Source: [Clostridium] innocuum (GTDB taxonomy: Bacteria; Bacillota_I; Bacilli_A; Erysipelotrichales; Erysipelotrichaceae). Taken from it: DNA of 64,000 nucleotides. The translations under genes and the position numbers were made by a program. Below the pieces are notes generated by a model. That model was not told the origin of the DNA. It saw nothing but the letters and a program-made list of their open reading frames with translations, and ran no database searches. Where the stretch lies: the NCBI GenBank assembly GCA_012317185.1, contig CP048838.1, positions 3,100,001-3,164,000 on the forward strand, read 5' to 3'. The number at the start of each line of letters is the position of its first letter. Within the stretch, counting starts at the first letter, position 1. This document shows positions 26,801 through 35,315 of the stretch, piece after piece.

Positions 26801-29593
26801 TTTTTCATTAAGCTCTACTTCTTCGTTTTTCTTTAGATAATCAAATAAGGTAGCTTGAACAGGTTCTATCTGTATGATTTCTTCTAATTTTTCAGATACT
26901 TCAAGTTCTGTATTATTCTCCTCAAAGCTAAGTTCTCCGTTAAAGACATGATAAAGCTCCTGCTCATCCATCTGCTTTTTAAGTTCGCTGTCTTTAAGCT
27001 CTCTAAAACTCTTTGGGAAATCCTCTAAAACAAGCCTCTGGGCATTTAATTCCTTTAACTCCTCAAGATTAAAATATCCCCATTCCGGTTCAACTCCTAA
27101 GACAAGTCCAAAAGCATCGTTACTTTCCCTGTCATATTCCGTCATATACCAAGTCCAGTTACTTCTAAATGGAATGATGTATGCTGCATGAACCTGTTTA
27201 TCTGCTAAAGCTACATCCTCTTGTGCATAGAGCTCAGGCATTCGCTCAAGCATTTCATCAGTCATTAGATTATATGGATCATCTTTAGAATAATAACTCG
27301 ACTCTTTTTGTTCTTCTATCTCTACCTTGCTTTCAATTTTATTTTCTTCAAGATAAAGATTTTTAGAAAGCAGCTCATCTATATGCTTTGCTACATTTGA
27401 CCACGTAAGAAAAACATCGTTACAATGATTCTTCTGTAATTTCAGTCCCTTTGCATCGTGCCATTCTCCGCTTCCTCTTTCGCCTGATACAGCATGAGAT
27501 CCTCCGCCGATTCCATATTCATCTTTTAGGAAATTCGCTTTTTCATGAAGTGTGTGGTTTTCTTTAAAATATTTTGTAATTCTCTCTTTTCCTTGAGCAA
27601 CTCCGCTTCCTCTTGAAATCGTAAAAAGAATTTCATCTTCTGTGATAAAGCCCTGCACCTTTGGAAGTTCGGTAAGGTTAGAAGTATATTCCTTTCTTGG
27701 AAGTTCAAGCTCCTGCAATTTCTGATAAAGGCTATCTACCTTGTGATAATGAAACCTTAGTACATCTTTGTTTTCTTTATAACCTTTCAAAAAGCGATTG
27801 TATTCGGAAATAACATTTTTTAGAAAGTCAGGATTTTTAAGAGCTTCCGATAACTGCCTTGTTTCTTTCGGAAAGCCTCCGCCCTTTTCTATAAAGTCAA
27901 AATAACCATGTGCTTTCCCTTCTTCGCTTAAATCGTGATATAGATACCATAGCGATTCTGAAACTCTATCTCTTTCATAGTCCTGTGCTTCTAAAAGCTC
28001 TACATTTGTAGCAAACTCTCCGCTTTCCAAAAGCTCATTTATTCTTCTTGCAGCATCACTCCAGCTTAAAATTTGCGTCATATCTTCTCTTGCAGAAGTA
28101 CCGTAGGCTAAATGAATGCCTTTATCCGAATACCAGGAAGATACTTCTATTTCATTAAGAGATAAACCGTTTCCGCCTTTGAATGTATCTTTAAGGTATT
28201 CTCCTAATTCTTCTAATGTTTTTCCTTTAGAAAATTCAGCAACGATAGGAAGTCTGCCACCATCATGGTTTCCTCCGTTTACAAGAATACTGTCAATTTC
28301 ATTTTGAGTAAGAGGTATTGTAAGTGTAATTTGTCCTGAGCTGTTTTCAGGCAAAGAAAAAGAAGCCTTGTCAGCTTCTCTTATCTCTTTATTCGTATTT
28401 TCTTTTAGATTTCCACTACTTCCTTGATTGTCATTTCTTTGAGGGCTGAAATCATCGCTTTGTACTGCGGATGGCTCTCGTCCTCTATCTTCCAAGCTAT
28501 CATCAGTTTCGGCTTCTCTGCTCTCATAAATTCTATCGCCTGTTTCTGAGTATCCATCAAGTGCTTGGTCAGTTTTTTCTCCTTGTATAGATCCACTAAC
28601 ATCTCGAAGTGGCTCTGCTCCTCGCTGTTGGAAAGATAATCCAGCCTCATCACTGCGTACACTGGATTCGGATATTCCCTCATAAAGTCCGTCTCTTCCT
28701 CTAACTGATTCAGTGTATTCTCTTTGATTTTCTCTATTATCTCGTCCGTACTCTTCATTTCGGAAAATTCGCTCGGTTTCACTAATTCTTTCCTGACCAT
28801 CTCGTCGAAGTACATTTTCTTCTACCTCCTCTAATTCTTCTTTTATTTTATTATATCCTGCTTCTTTACCTCTTAAAACTTCTTTTTGAAGCTCTAAATC
28901 TTTGCTTTTTTGAATGGTTGCATCAATGACTGTTCCGCTAATATCCGATACCGTTTCTCCAAGGCTCATAAGAGAAATGCTGTCAAGCATTGCAAAGTTT
29001 TCCTTTAAAAGCTCTTTATCCATAGGATAGTCTAACTTAAATCTTGAAGCTACTGCATAGCTTATCGAATCCCTTACAAATTTAGTAAAGGAAATTCTAT
29101 CCTCATCAGATATTCTAAGCTCATTCATCAGGCTTTCTATTTTTTCATCACCGTAAAGCCTGCTTAAAGAAAAGATATTTTCTAAGGTGCTTTCGCTTTC
29201 TTCATAGCCATCAGCTTTTATCATTTCTTTTAATACATCTGTATGAGCCTCTTTATCAAATCTCCAAAGATTTACCTCATTAACATCTCTGTTCTTTGAA
29301 ACAGTCTGACTTATATCAAAGATATAGTTCACCTTTTTGTATGTTCCATAATCCTCTAAAATAGGGGTGCCCTTTTCACCTCGCATGACGGTTCTTCCGA
29401 AGCGTTCTCTCCAGTAGTCAAACTTGGCACAAGCTATCGCTTCAGGATTTTTATCATAAATACTAAGCTGGCTTCTAAAATCATACCTCTGATTGTTTCC
29501 GACAACTTTTAGAAGTTTCAGATACTCTACTTCACTCTGCAAAACATCTTGTTTTACAAGCTCCAAAATGTTATGAAAATCATTTATTCGCAT
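20837..29593 (-). CDS. Giant ArdC-like / DNA methylase / SNF2-type helicase protein
   Basis: I choose ATG 29593 (2918 aa) because AAGGAGGT is 5 nt upstream; a GTG at 29650 would fuse a hairpin-encoded leader. Domains in order: ArdC-like ssDNA-binding antirestriction segment (about 30-110, LSIYDKNPEAIACA, GRTVMRGEKGTP); low-complexity acidic linker (about 265-430); repeated LPD/YodL-type segments; adenine methylase with LEPSMGIGNFIG (about 1205) and GNVPFGEY (about 1270); helicase with GSGKTFEM (about 1935), VDEAHGFKN (about 2095), ATGTPVSNS and EQRAGRIVRQG (about 2425). A DxDxDG motif and a GQIRAYQEE tail end it. Known ICE homologues are thought to protect or process incoming DNA. Confidence 0.88.
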   Translation of the reverse strand: MRINDFHNILELVKQDVLQSEVEYLKLLKVVGNNQRYDFRSQLSIYDKNPEAIACAKFDYWRERFGRTVMRGEKGTPILEDYGTYKKVNYIFDISQTVSKNRDVNEVNLWRFDKEAHTDVLKEMIKADGYEESESTLENIFSLSRLYGDEKIESLMNELRISDEDRISFTKFVRDSISYAVASRFKLDYPMDKELLKENFAMLDSISLMSLGETVSDISGTVIDATIQKSKDLELQKEVLRGKEAGYNKIKEELEEVEENVLRRDGQERISETERIFRNEEYGRDNRENQREYTESVRGRDGLYEGISESSVRSDEAGLSFQQRGAEPLRDVSGSIQGEKTDQALDGYSETGDRIYESREAETDDSLEDRGREPSAVQSDDFSPQRNDNQGSSGNLKENTNKEIREADKASFSLPENSSGQITLTIPLTQNEIDSILVNGGNHDGGRLPIVAEFSKGKTLEELGEYLKDTFKGGNGLSLNEIEVSSWYSDKGIHLAYGTSAREDMTQILSWSDAARRINELLESGEFATNVELLEAQDYERDRVSESLWYLYHDLSEEGKAHGYFDFIEKGGGFPKETRQLSEALKNPDFLKNVISEYNRFLKGYKENKDVLRFHYHKVDSLYQKLQELELPRKEYTSNLTELPKVQGFITEDEILFTISRGSGVAQGKERITKYFKENHTLHEKANFLKDEYGIGGGSHAVSGERGSGEWHDAKGLKLQKNHCNDVFLTWSNVAKHIDELLSKNLYLEENKIESKVEIEEQKESSYYSKDDPYNLMTDEMLERMPELYAQEDVALADKQVHAAYIIPFRSNWTWYMTEYDRESNDAFGLVLGVEPEWGYFNLEELKELNAQRLVLEDFPKSFRELKDSELKKQMDEQELYHVFNGELSFEENNTELEVSEKLEEIIQIEPVQATLFDYLKKNEEVELNEKEDSLSDEFAVKEGDTVYLNHEEYKVRKLSKNQITGRNDLWLDPARQGNHQIPIVAFTDNEDLLRQVSLERPEFIIGDEVRYKEKEYTITRFDDMGNNLKTVTVKDNTEYLGGMITGSDVIPYRKESELDRIFENLTYVNPEKTSEEVEIKKNQAHNFKITEETLPAKLSPSERLNNNLEAISMLNRVESGERELDITAQEVLAKYVGWGGLSDVFDESKDGQWKEARAFLKENLSSSEYEAARESTLTSFYTPKTVIDGIYKTLSGMGFKQGNILEPSMGIGNFIGNVPDEMSKSKFYGVELDSVSGRIGKLLYPESEVQVKGLEETGFSNNFFDVAIGNVPFGEYKVNDREYNRNNFLIHDYFFAKSIDKVRNGGVIAFITSSGTMDKKDESVRRYLAARAEFLGAIRLPNDTFKGVAGTEVTSDIIFLKKRDSVLERYEDWIHLAEDENGLVYNKYFVDHPEQVLGSMCEVSGRFGKTLTCEPIAFLGQEINMASLKDRIEIAGERISKDAKYEEIELLDDEITSIPATDDVKNFSYTLIDDEVYYRENSLFIKKEVNDKTKEKIKDYLELNAALKDVIYKQKEDFSEEEIKDSQEKLNEAYDIFSKKHGFVNNLSNTRALKEDSNFPLVSSIEVLDEEENFKAKGDIFSKRTITKAKVIDHVDTSLEALVLSVSEKGYVDFDYMESLTEKDRPTLIEELRGEIYLNIREEQNFYRPLSFNLEDGDLPFACANGSNSYKYGYVTKDEYLSGNIRDKIAIVDSYLSKLRQTERELPHLGFAENGKEKELISYEMNRLEYQKAELTKVLPKELEASEINVRLGATWIPIKDIEKFIFETLKTPGYARWDIKVKFSNLTSEWNVEGKSRDRGNDLAEMTFGTSRANAYKLIEDALNLKETKVFDQIVNPDGSKTSVLNKKETMLAGQKQELLKEEFKNWIFNDQERRNRLVKLYNERFNSIRNREYDGSNLSFEGMNTEIDLRPHQRNAIARSLYGGNTLLAHVVGSGKTFEMVASAMESKRLGMCSKSLFVVPNHLTGQIGREFMQLYPSANIMVADKKDFEPKNRKRFIGKIATGEYDAVVIGHTQFEKIPMSKEYQEKHIQNQINEIVNYVEEYKHDRNQNFTVKQLEKTKKKLETRLEKLNDDFKKDDVITFEELGVDKLFVDEAHGFKNLYLYTKMRNVAGIGQSEAFKSSDMFMKCRYMDEMTGGKGIVFATGTPVSNSMTELYTMQRYLQYESLKKNNLEHFDSWASTFGETQSSFELSPEGTGYRVKTRFSKFYNLPELMSMFKEVADIQTADMLNLPTPEANYEVIKTEPSEEQKEILKSLSERADDVRNRVVEPDEDNMLKITNDGKKLALDQRLINPFLPDNPDSKVNVCVKNVFAIWDKTKESKSTQLLFSDMSTPKGDGEFNIYDDIREKLVAMGIPKEEIAFIHEANTDKQKDELFAKVRKGEIRILMGSTQKMGAGTNVQNKLIALHDLDVPWRPADLEQRAGRIVRQGNENEKVNIYRYVTENTFDAYLWQTIENKQKFISQIMTSKTPVRVAEDVDESSLNYAEIKALATGDPKIKEKMDLDNEVTKLKMLEANYKSNRYRLEDKVAKNYPEEIARTEKLIEAVKKDIASVEPKAEGEEKFTSITIAGEKITDKKLAGERLLEAISKVKINESKVIGKYRNMDLEVSYNFFTNEHNFSLNGAAKHSGELGTSAEGNITRLDNALEKMPEKLNRLEEKLISTKEQLQNAKEELKKPFEKADELKMKVLRLAELNKLLDMGEVEEKRNDNPLVEDVKRAIIDFCNREYEENHSYDEFNTLYPDLKHIGIAYTNTPDERHGIQYELDLEEKIWTQYIDDTLIKTESFDYENNGENEALRNMKNEIEMSSFSDLVYVDSEDLRAATGLDIDDEGNFYDPLSKDLDSDGIPDRYDNNFKDSDYFESTYDVENNFHSKEETAQKSEDKPSIIGQIRAYQEENKTEEKQKTKEQEFLR
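28405..28815 (-). CDS. Overlapping ORF inside giant gene, TnpV-like composition (136 aa)
   Basis: This frame lies within the acidic linker of the giant gene, same strand, other frame. It starts at ATG 28815 with a near-perfect AGGAGGTA site 8 nt upstream. The protein looks natural: mixed hydrophobic and charged helices with MRLDYLSNSEEQSHFEML, KKLTKHLMDTQKQAIEFM. The spacing of Arg-x-x-Tyr-Leu, Leu-x-x-His-Leu and a following acidic helix recalls TnpV, but the match is weak. The giant protein in this stretch is low-complexity, as expected if the second frame is the constrained one. Confidence 0.55.
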   Translation of the reverse strand: MYFDEMVRKELVKPSEFSEMKSTDEIIEKIKENTLNQLEEETDFMREYPNPVYAVMRLDYLSNSEEQSHFEMLVDLYKEKKLTKHLMDTQKQAIEFMRAEKPKLMIAWKIEDESHPQYKAMISALKEMTIKEVVEI

Positions 29594-29618
29594 GTTTACC
29601 TCCTTCTTTTTTACAAAA

Positions 29619-29652
29619 TAAAAAAGGTGGTTAGATTTTACTCTAATCACCT
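29619..29652 (-). terminator. Intergenic terminator before giant gene
   Basis: AGGTGATTAGA-GTAAAA-TCTAACCACCT (one mismatch) followed by six T on the minus strand, about 25 nt before the giant gene's start and after the methyltransferase stop. The loop GTAAAA is shared with the hairpin before topB. Confidence 0.75.
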
Positions 29653-29727
29653 CTAAATTCTATGTATTGCAACTTACTTCTATTTAAATTAAGTTTAATA
29701 TGTTCCTGTTAAATATATAGAATTCTA

Positions 29728-30534
29728 TCAGTTAAATCTTAAATGTACAACCAGTGTTCTGTTCCACCTATCCGCAAAGTACATATATATCTTTGTAACC
29801 GGCTTTAATCCATAACAATCCTTTAATGCCTTTTGGAAAAACCCATCTACTTCTAAAAAAATGGTGTTCGTAGACTTTGCAAATTCTTTTGGGCTATCTA
29901 CACTAAAATGCATTTGTGCATTTGTATTTCCCGTTTTCTTCACATATTTGTTAGCAAGCTTTAACCCTTTAGAATTTGTAGCATCAAAGACCAATTCTCC
30001 ATTTGGAATTTGATCTTTCATACTTTTAATCATCTCTATAACTTTGGATTTATTAAAATATTGATAAACACCTGAAGCAGAAATTAGTGTAGGAAGTGTT
30101 GTATCTATTTCTTTAATCCAATCAAGTTTGAACATATCCCCTGAAATAAGATTTTCGTTATTGCCATTTCCAAGCACTCTTTTTCTAATTTCGATAACAC
30201 TCGGCAAATCTACTTGATAAAAGTTGGCAGTTTTATTTCCTATACGATGATAAGCAGTTTCTAAGCCTGCACCTAAAAACACTACATTTCCATCAGGATT
30301 ATCTTTAAGAAAACTTATTATCTTTTCATCTATTGTCTGTTGTCTACAAACACTCGCCATATAAAAATATTCGTTGCTGTTTTTGTCTATGCTGTCTGTC
30401 GGTATATGTGACTCTAAGGATAAAGCCTTTTCATCATAGAAAAATTCAGGGAACTTTTTTGTTGCATATATTCTTCCTACAAGCGGGATATACAGGGTAT
30501 CTTCTACACCATTTAGTATGCTTTCAACACTCAT
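29728..30534 (-). CDS. Class I SAM-dependent methyltransferase (LCMT/PPM1-like)
   Basis: The 268-aa protein has a SAM-binding motif VVFLGAGLETAYHRIG (about 81-97), an acidic loop FYQVDLPSVIEIRKRV and ISGDMFKLDW, matching the leucine carboxyl methyltransferase superfamily used by many small-molecule O-methyltransferases. The substrate cannot be inferred. It is a common accessory gene in this ICE backbone position, starting behind AAAGGAG. Confidence 0.75.
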   Translation of the reverse strand: MSVESILNGVEDTLYIPLVGRIYATKKFPEFFYDEKALSLESHIPTDSIDKNSNEYFYMASVCRQQTIDEKIISFLKDNPDGNVVFLGAGLETAYHRIGNKTANFYQVDLPSVIEIRKRVLGNGNNENLISGDMFKLDWIKEIDTTLPTLISASGVYQYFNKSKVIEMIKSMKDQIPNGELVFDATNSKGLKLANKYVKKTGNTNAQMHFSVDSPKEFAKSTNTIFLEVDGFFQKALKDCYGLKPVTKIYMYFADRWNRTLVVHLRFN

Positions 30535-30598
30535 CCTTTTACTCCTTTCGACATCTTAATTGGCTGCAAATTAAAGCCTCTCCTATAATATTCCTTTT

Positions 30599-31641
30599 TC
30601 ATTCCTCATTTGCTTCTACTTTTTCCTCTGCAATTTCAGTATACTCTTTCAGCTTTTTCTGCAATAAATTTTTATCTATCAGTTTTAAGGTGTATTCCGA
30701 TACCATTGTTGGTGAAAGACTTCTGCTAAGTGCAAATTCTACAACCTCATCATCTTTTGATGCACAAAGAATAACTCCAACACTTAGATTTTCCGTTTGT
30801 TTCTTAACTTCTCTATCCAATGCTTCCAAATAGAGATTCATCTTTCCTATATATTCAGGCTTGAATTCTCCAAGCTTGAGTTCAAATACAACTAAGCATG
30901 ACAATCCTCTATGATAAAATAACAGGTCGATGTAATAGTCATGGTTTCCAACCTGTACCCTATACTCATTCCCTATAAAGGAAAAATCTTTTCCAATTTC
31001 TAAAACAAAGTTCTTCAAGTTCTCAAGTATTGATTTTTGAAAACCTCTTTCATTACCACCCTTTGGTGCATCAAGGAACTCTAAAACATATTTATCTAAA
31101 AACAAATTATGTGTTTCTTGTTTTGCTTTTTGAATTGCCGGCAACATATTGCCATTTGAAAGCATAAAGCGTTCATAGTAACCGCTATCCATCTGCCTTT
31201 CCAACTCACGCTTTGAATATCTTTCTTTTACTGCCAATTCAATATAAAACCTTCTCTCTTCTTGGCTTTTAGAAGCTGACATTATTTTCAAGTGATTAGT
31301 CCAACTCAATTGTGTCACCAGTGGTGACACTTTTTCATCATCTTTATATAACTCGTAGAATTACTTCATTCTGTAAAGTCCTCTACGATTAAATCCCTTC
31401 AGCTCAGGATAGTTTGTCGAAAAAAATTCTGCCACATTATCAACAAATCCGGAGCCATAAGATGCTTCCTCAGTTTTTTTACTAATGTATTTCCCTACCT
31501 CTTGATACATTAAGATCAGTTCTTCATTAACTTTTCTATATGCACGATCTTTTGCATTTTCTACAATCGTAACAATCTCTTCAAACGGATTGCTGTTTTT
31601 TCTGCGTTTATATTTTGCAAAGAAGTCTTTTCTTTATCCAT
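30599..31641 (-). pseudogene. PDDEXK nuclease, DUF1016/YhcG family, broken
   Basis: The 3' part (30599-31330, 243 aa) holds a PDDEXK nuclease core: FSFIGNEYRVQVG, YYIDLLFYHR, LVVFELKLGEF. The N-terminal DUF1016 part is present upstream to ATG 31641 (GGAGGAACTT) but is broken by a one-base loss in an A-run near 31625 and a TAA at the codon after RMK (normally QFYELY). The intact gene would encode about 345 aa. The downstream part might still be made from an internal start. An AbrB-type gene abuts it. Confidence 0.8.
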
Positions 31642-31650
31642 AAGTTCCTC

Positions 31651-31860
31651 CTATAGATATCTGACATTTATAATTTGTTTCCTACTTTGTATATTATCCT
31701 CAATGAAAGTCTTTGAATTAACAATTTGTATTCTCCACTCATCTACAATAAAAGTTACATAGTCCCCATTTTCTAAATTCAAAAGATCTCGTATCCTCTT
31801 TGGAATGGTAACTTGCCCCTTGGACATAACTTTTGCAGTATCCATAAATATATCTTTCAT
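31651..31860 (-). CDS. AbrB/MazE-like DNA-binding protein
   Basis: The 69-aa protein carries the swapped-hairpin motif MSKGQVTIPKRIRDLLNLENGD (positions 12-33 start) typical of AbrB/SpoVT and MazE antitoxins. Its stop overlaps the ribosome-binding site of the PDDEXK gene, so the two were one operon; it may repress that unit. The start could be the internal Met (residue 6 or 12). Confidence 0.8.
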   Translation of the reverse strand: MKDIFMDTAKVMSKGQVTIPKRIRDLLNLENGDYVTFIVDEWRIQIVNSKTFIEDNIQSRKQIINVRYL

Positions 31861-31894
31861 GCTTAATTCCTTTCGCCCTACTTTTCCTACAAGA

Positions 31895-31901
31895 AATTAT
31901 A
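31895..31901 (-). promoter_or_regulatory. Extended -10 promoter before AbrB gene
   Basis: TGC-TATAAT on the minus strand about 35 nt upstream of the start, inside the space after topB. The -35 is weak. Confidence 0.45.
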
Positions 31902-31943
31902 GCATTTTTAGAGGATTTTTTCTACTCTGAAATTAGTGCTGTC

Positions 31944-33650
31944 TTACTTGTGATATGTCAAAACAGCCTCTTTTATCTCATTTTCAATCGCATCTAAAAA
32001 TTCTTTCTTAGACGATTTGCCTTGAGCAATATCCGATAATTCCATTTCCCACTTTGCTGTCGTTTCTGCCGATTTAAAGGTATCTGCTACAATCGTTACA
32101 AGGCTGATTCCTTTATGTGTTGCTACAAGATTTTTCTTATCTCTTTTTACAAAGCCTTTAAAGATTAGATTTTCAATAATCCCCGCTCTTGTTGCAGGTG
32201 TTCCAAGTCCTTTTCTTTCTACTTCAATATTTTTATCAAGTGCATCATTTCCTGCAAGCTCCATAGCCTTTAGGAGAAGATCTTCTGTAAAATGTTTAGC
32301 CGGTGATGTGTATTTTTCTTTTATCTCTTTATCTTTAATATCAAGACTATCACCAATCTTTACATCAGGAAGCACTGTATCTTCATTTTTCTTTTTTGCA
32401 TATTCGTTTAGGTATTTGGTAAAGCCCTCATCTACAATCACCTTGCCGCTACTTGTAAATTCAAATCCGTCAAATTCAGCCACAATCTTTGTTGTATTCT
32501 CAATTAAAGGATAGCCTACACTTGCATGTAGCTTATTTAAGACCAGTTCATATACCTTCAATTCACTTTCAGGAAGAGAAGCTAAGTCCTCATTCATACT
32601 GCTTGCTGTAGGTATCATCGCATGATGGTCTGTAACCTTTTTAGAATTAAATACCGTCTTAATACGCCCTGTATCAAAATCATACTTTCCAATAATGTTG
32701 TTGATTGTACCTGTAATCATATCTTCCGTTAAGCATCTACTGTCTGTTCGAGGATAGGTAATTAGTTTTTTCTCGTATAAACTTTGTGCATAATCTAAGG
32801 TCTGCTTTGCACTATACCCGAAATATTTATTGCACTCTCTTTGAAGCGTTGTAAGGTCAAATGGCAGCTCAGGTTTTGTTATCTTTTCCTTTTGAATGAC
32901 ATCAGTAATTTCAATGGTGTTTCCTACCAAATTAAGTAATTGCTCCGCAACTATCTTATCGTAAATTCTATCGGTAGAAAGAGAAAAACCGTCTAAATTA
33001 AGCTCTACTGTAAAATATTTTTCTTTCTTGAAATTTGCTATCTCATCATCTCTTTTTACAATCATGGCAAGAGTCGGTGTTTGGACTCTGCCCACACTGT
33101 AATTTTGCTTGTAAAGACAAGAATACAGCCTACTCAAATTCATTCCCACAAGCCAATCCGCAATCGCCCTTGCTTGTGATGATTCAAAGAGATTATCGTA
33201 ACAACTTCCATCTTTCAGGTTATCAAAGCCATCTTTAATTGCACTATCTTCCATGGAGGAAATCCAAAGGCGTTTCATCTTCTTTTTACAATTTGCCTGA
33301 TTATAGACAAGCCTGAAGATTGCCTCTCCCTCACGCCCTGCATCGCAAGCATTTATCACTATGTCTATGTCCTTATCGTTCATCAGCTTTTTAAGAATTG
33401 TAAATTGTTTCTTTGTGGACTTTGCGATCTCATACTTATATTCTCTTGGGATAATCGGTAAATCCGCCATATTCCACTTTGCGTACTTTTCATCATAGCT
33501 ATCAGGATTTGCCATCTGAATTAAGTGTCCAACACACCAGCTTACCTTATATCCGTTTCCCTCATAGTATCCATCTTTCTTTTTTGTTGCTCCAATTACT
33601 TTTGCAATGGAGATTGCAACACTTGGTTTTTCAGCAATTACAAGTTTCAT
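31944..33650 (-). CDS. topB: DNA topoisomerase III
   Basis: The 568-aa type IA topoisomerase has the TOPRIM start MKLVIAEKPSVAISIAKVIG, the acidic NACDAGREGEAIF, and the active Tyr in LITYPRTDSR (about 296). The C-terminal zinc-binding part of longer family members is absent, as in other ICE copies. It likely resolves DNA during ICE processing. A hairpin sits in its leader. Confidence 0.92.
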   Translation of the reverse strand: MKLVIAEKPSVAISIAKVIGATKKKDGYYEGNGYKVSWCVGHLIQMANPDSYDEKYAKWNMADLPIIPREYKYEIAKSTKKQFTILKKLMNDKDIDIVINACDAGREGEAIFRLVYNQANCKKKMKRLWISSMEDSAIKDGFDNLKDGSCYDNLFESSQARAIADWLVGMNLSRLYSCLYKQNYSVGRVQTPTLAMIVKRDDEIANFKKEKYFTVELNLDGFSLSTDRIYDKIVAEQLLNLVGNTIEITDVIQKEKITKPELPFDLTTLQRECNKYFGYSAKQTLDYAQSLYEKKLITYPRTDSRCLTEDMITGTINNIIGKYDFDTGRIKTVFNSKKVTDHHAMIPTASSMNEDLASLPESELKVYELVLNKLHASVGYPLIENTTKIVAEFDGFEFTSSGKVIVDEGFTKYLNEYAKKKNEDTVLPDVKIGDSLDIKDKEIKEKYTSPAKHFTEDLLLKAMELAGNDALDKNIEVERKGLGTPATRAGIIENLIFKGFVKRDKKNLVATHKGISLVTIVADTFKSAETTAKWEMELSDIAQGKSSKKEFLDAIENEIKEAVLTYHK

Positions 33651-33681
33651 ATATATTCGTCCTCCTGTTTTTCAATATAAG

Positions 33682-33709
33682 AGGGCGAAAGATTTTACTC
33701 TCTCGCCCT
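33682..33709 (-). terminator. Leader hairpin before topB
   Basis: AGGGCGAGAGA-GTAAAA-TCTTTCGCCCT, 11 bp with one G.U pair, followed on the minus strand by CTTATATTG. The T-tract is poor. Loop sequence and stem length match the hairpin at 29619. Confidence 0.5.
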
Positions 33710-33714
33710 GTGTT

Positions 33715-33748
33715 TTGCACCCCCCTATTGTACAGTTTTAGGTGCAAA
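33715..33748. repeat. Inverted repeat after DUF4366 gene
   Basis: TTTGCACC and GGTGCAAA arms directly after the stop of the DUF4366 gene; no T-tract. Confidence 0.4.
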
Positions 33749-33749
33749 T

Positions 33750-35315
33750 TTACTCTACCTCATTATCTTCTGTTTCTGATTCATCAACTTCATTTTCGGT
33801 TTCTTCTGCTGATGAAAAGAAATCATCATCTTCCTCCTCAAAGCCTTCAAGCTCCTTATCTTCTTTTTTCTTAATGACCTTAAAATAATATCCCGCACCT
33901 AATGCTCCCAATACTACAAGAATGAGAATCAAGTAAGTTCCTGTATTGCTGCTTTCTTCTTTTTTAACTGGTTTAGGTTCTTCTTTTTGTGGTTCTTCTT
34001 TAACGATCTCTTTCTCCGGAGCTTTCTTTTCTACCATATTTAAAAGATCATCCTCAGATACTTCAGTTAGAAGCATGACATTCTCGCTATCCTCGTCATG
34101 GTTAATGATTAGATGAAAAGTCTTACCGTTTTTAGTAGTAAAGGTAACAAACTGTCTTGCGTCCGCTGAATATTTATCCGTTTCTTTATTGTCTTTGCTG
34201 TCATTATGATGAATTGGATAATCATTGTTTACATTATCCTTATTTTCCGTAACTGCTCCTCTTGCCTTTGATGGGGCTGAAGCAACTCCTTTATTGGTAT
34301 TTACATTCTTGCTTGAACCATCCAGAGAAGAATCCTGACTACCGTTATTGTCAGGCTGCTTCGGTGTCAGCTTGTTTGGATAACGAACTTGCCTTTCTTT
34401 CTCCTTTGATTCATTGCTATTTGTATCTTTTGTATTTGTCCCTTTACTTTCCTGCGTGGCAGAACCTTTACCACTGCTATTTATAGATGTTTGTGGTGAT
34501 ACATTTCCTGTTCCTTGTTTAATTCCGGAGATAGGGCTAGTCGGTGTTACAGTAGGATTATGTGTAACAGGAGCTTTACTGACCTCATTAGCCTTTTTCT
34601 CAAGTTCCTTAATCTTATCAGTTAGCTTCTCTATCTCCTTTTTCATATCTGCTGATAAGTCCTTATCGTCTTTGCCCTTTTCAAGTTTTTCCTTCAGCTT
34701 ATCTATCTTTTCCTCAAGGTCTTTGATTTTGTCCTTTTGCTTATCACTTAGTTTTTCCTTATCCTTAATCTCCTGATTTAGCTTATCAAGTTTTTCTTTA
34801 AGTTCTTTAGACTCCTTTTCCATTTTAGAAATATCATCTTTACTAAGCTCTGTTTGAGTCCCCTTATTTTCTGTCTTTGAAGAATTTGATTGAGAGCCTT
34901 GCTCAGATTTTGAGCTTTCATTTTCTGTTTGCGTTTCCTTATCCTTAACATCAATTTTTTCTACTTTACGGATAATTTCATCTTTCCCATCAGCCTTAAC
35001 TTCATAAAATAGAAAATCATCTATAAATTTCATATCATCAGGCAGCATTGGAAGATCTCCACTGTCAAGAAGCTGTCCTTTCTCTGCCTTTATCTTTTCT
35101 TCCTTAAAGACTTTTTCATCTTCAAAAATATACTTAACATTAACTTCTACTTCCGTTTGAGCAACAACTTCTATCGGATTTACAAGTGTCGGAAGCAAAC
35201 TTCCCTGTGCAAATACAATCTTACTACCTGCAAATAAAGAGATTACTACTCCCACAATCAAAAGCATTGCTCCAAGAGCTACTCCCAAAGCCTTTTTATT
35301 CTTCATTTTTTTCAT
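33750..35315 (-). CDS. DUF4366/CD1107-family surface protein of ICE
   Basis: The 521-aa protein has a signal peptide (about 1-36, hydrophobic VALGAMLLIVGVVISLF), a conserved front domain, a long Lys/Glu coiled coil (about 150-240), a Ser/Thr/Asn-rich spacer (245-375), a second small domain with QFVTFTTKNGKTFHLIIN, and a C-terminal membrane helix (about 455-475) with an acidic tail. This matches the mobile-element CD1107 family. It probably stands on the cell surface and helps mating or secretion-channel assembly. Confidence 0.85.
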   Translation of the reverse strand: MKKMKNKKALGVALGAMLLIVGVVISLFAGSKIVFAQGSLLPTLVNPIEVVAQTEVEVNVKYIFEDEKVFKEEKIKAEKGQLLDSGDLPMLPDDMKFIDDFLFYEVKADGKDEIIRKVEKIDVKDKETQTENESSKSEQGSQSNSSKTENKGTQTELSKDDISKMEKESKELKEKLDKLNQEIKDKEKLSDKQKDKIKDLEEKIDKLKEKLEKGKDDKDLSADMKKEIEKLTDKIKELEKKANEVSKAPVTHNPTVTPTSPISGIKQGTGNVSPQTSINSSGKGSATQESKGTNTKDTNSNESKEKERQVRYPNKLTPKQPDNNGSQDSSLDGSSKNVNTNKGVASAPSKARGAVTENKDNVNNDYPIHHNDSKDNKETDKYSADARQFVTFTTKNGKTFHLIINHDEDSENVMLLTEVSEDDLLNMVEKKAPEKEIVKEEPQKEEPKPVKKEESSNTGTYLILILVVLGALGAGYYFKVIKKKEDKELEGFEEEDDDFFSSAEETENEVDESETEDNEVE

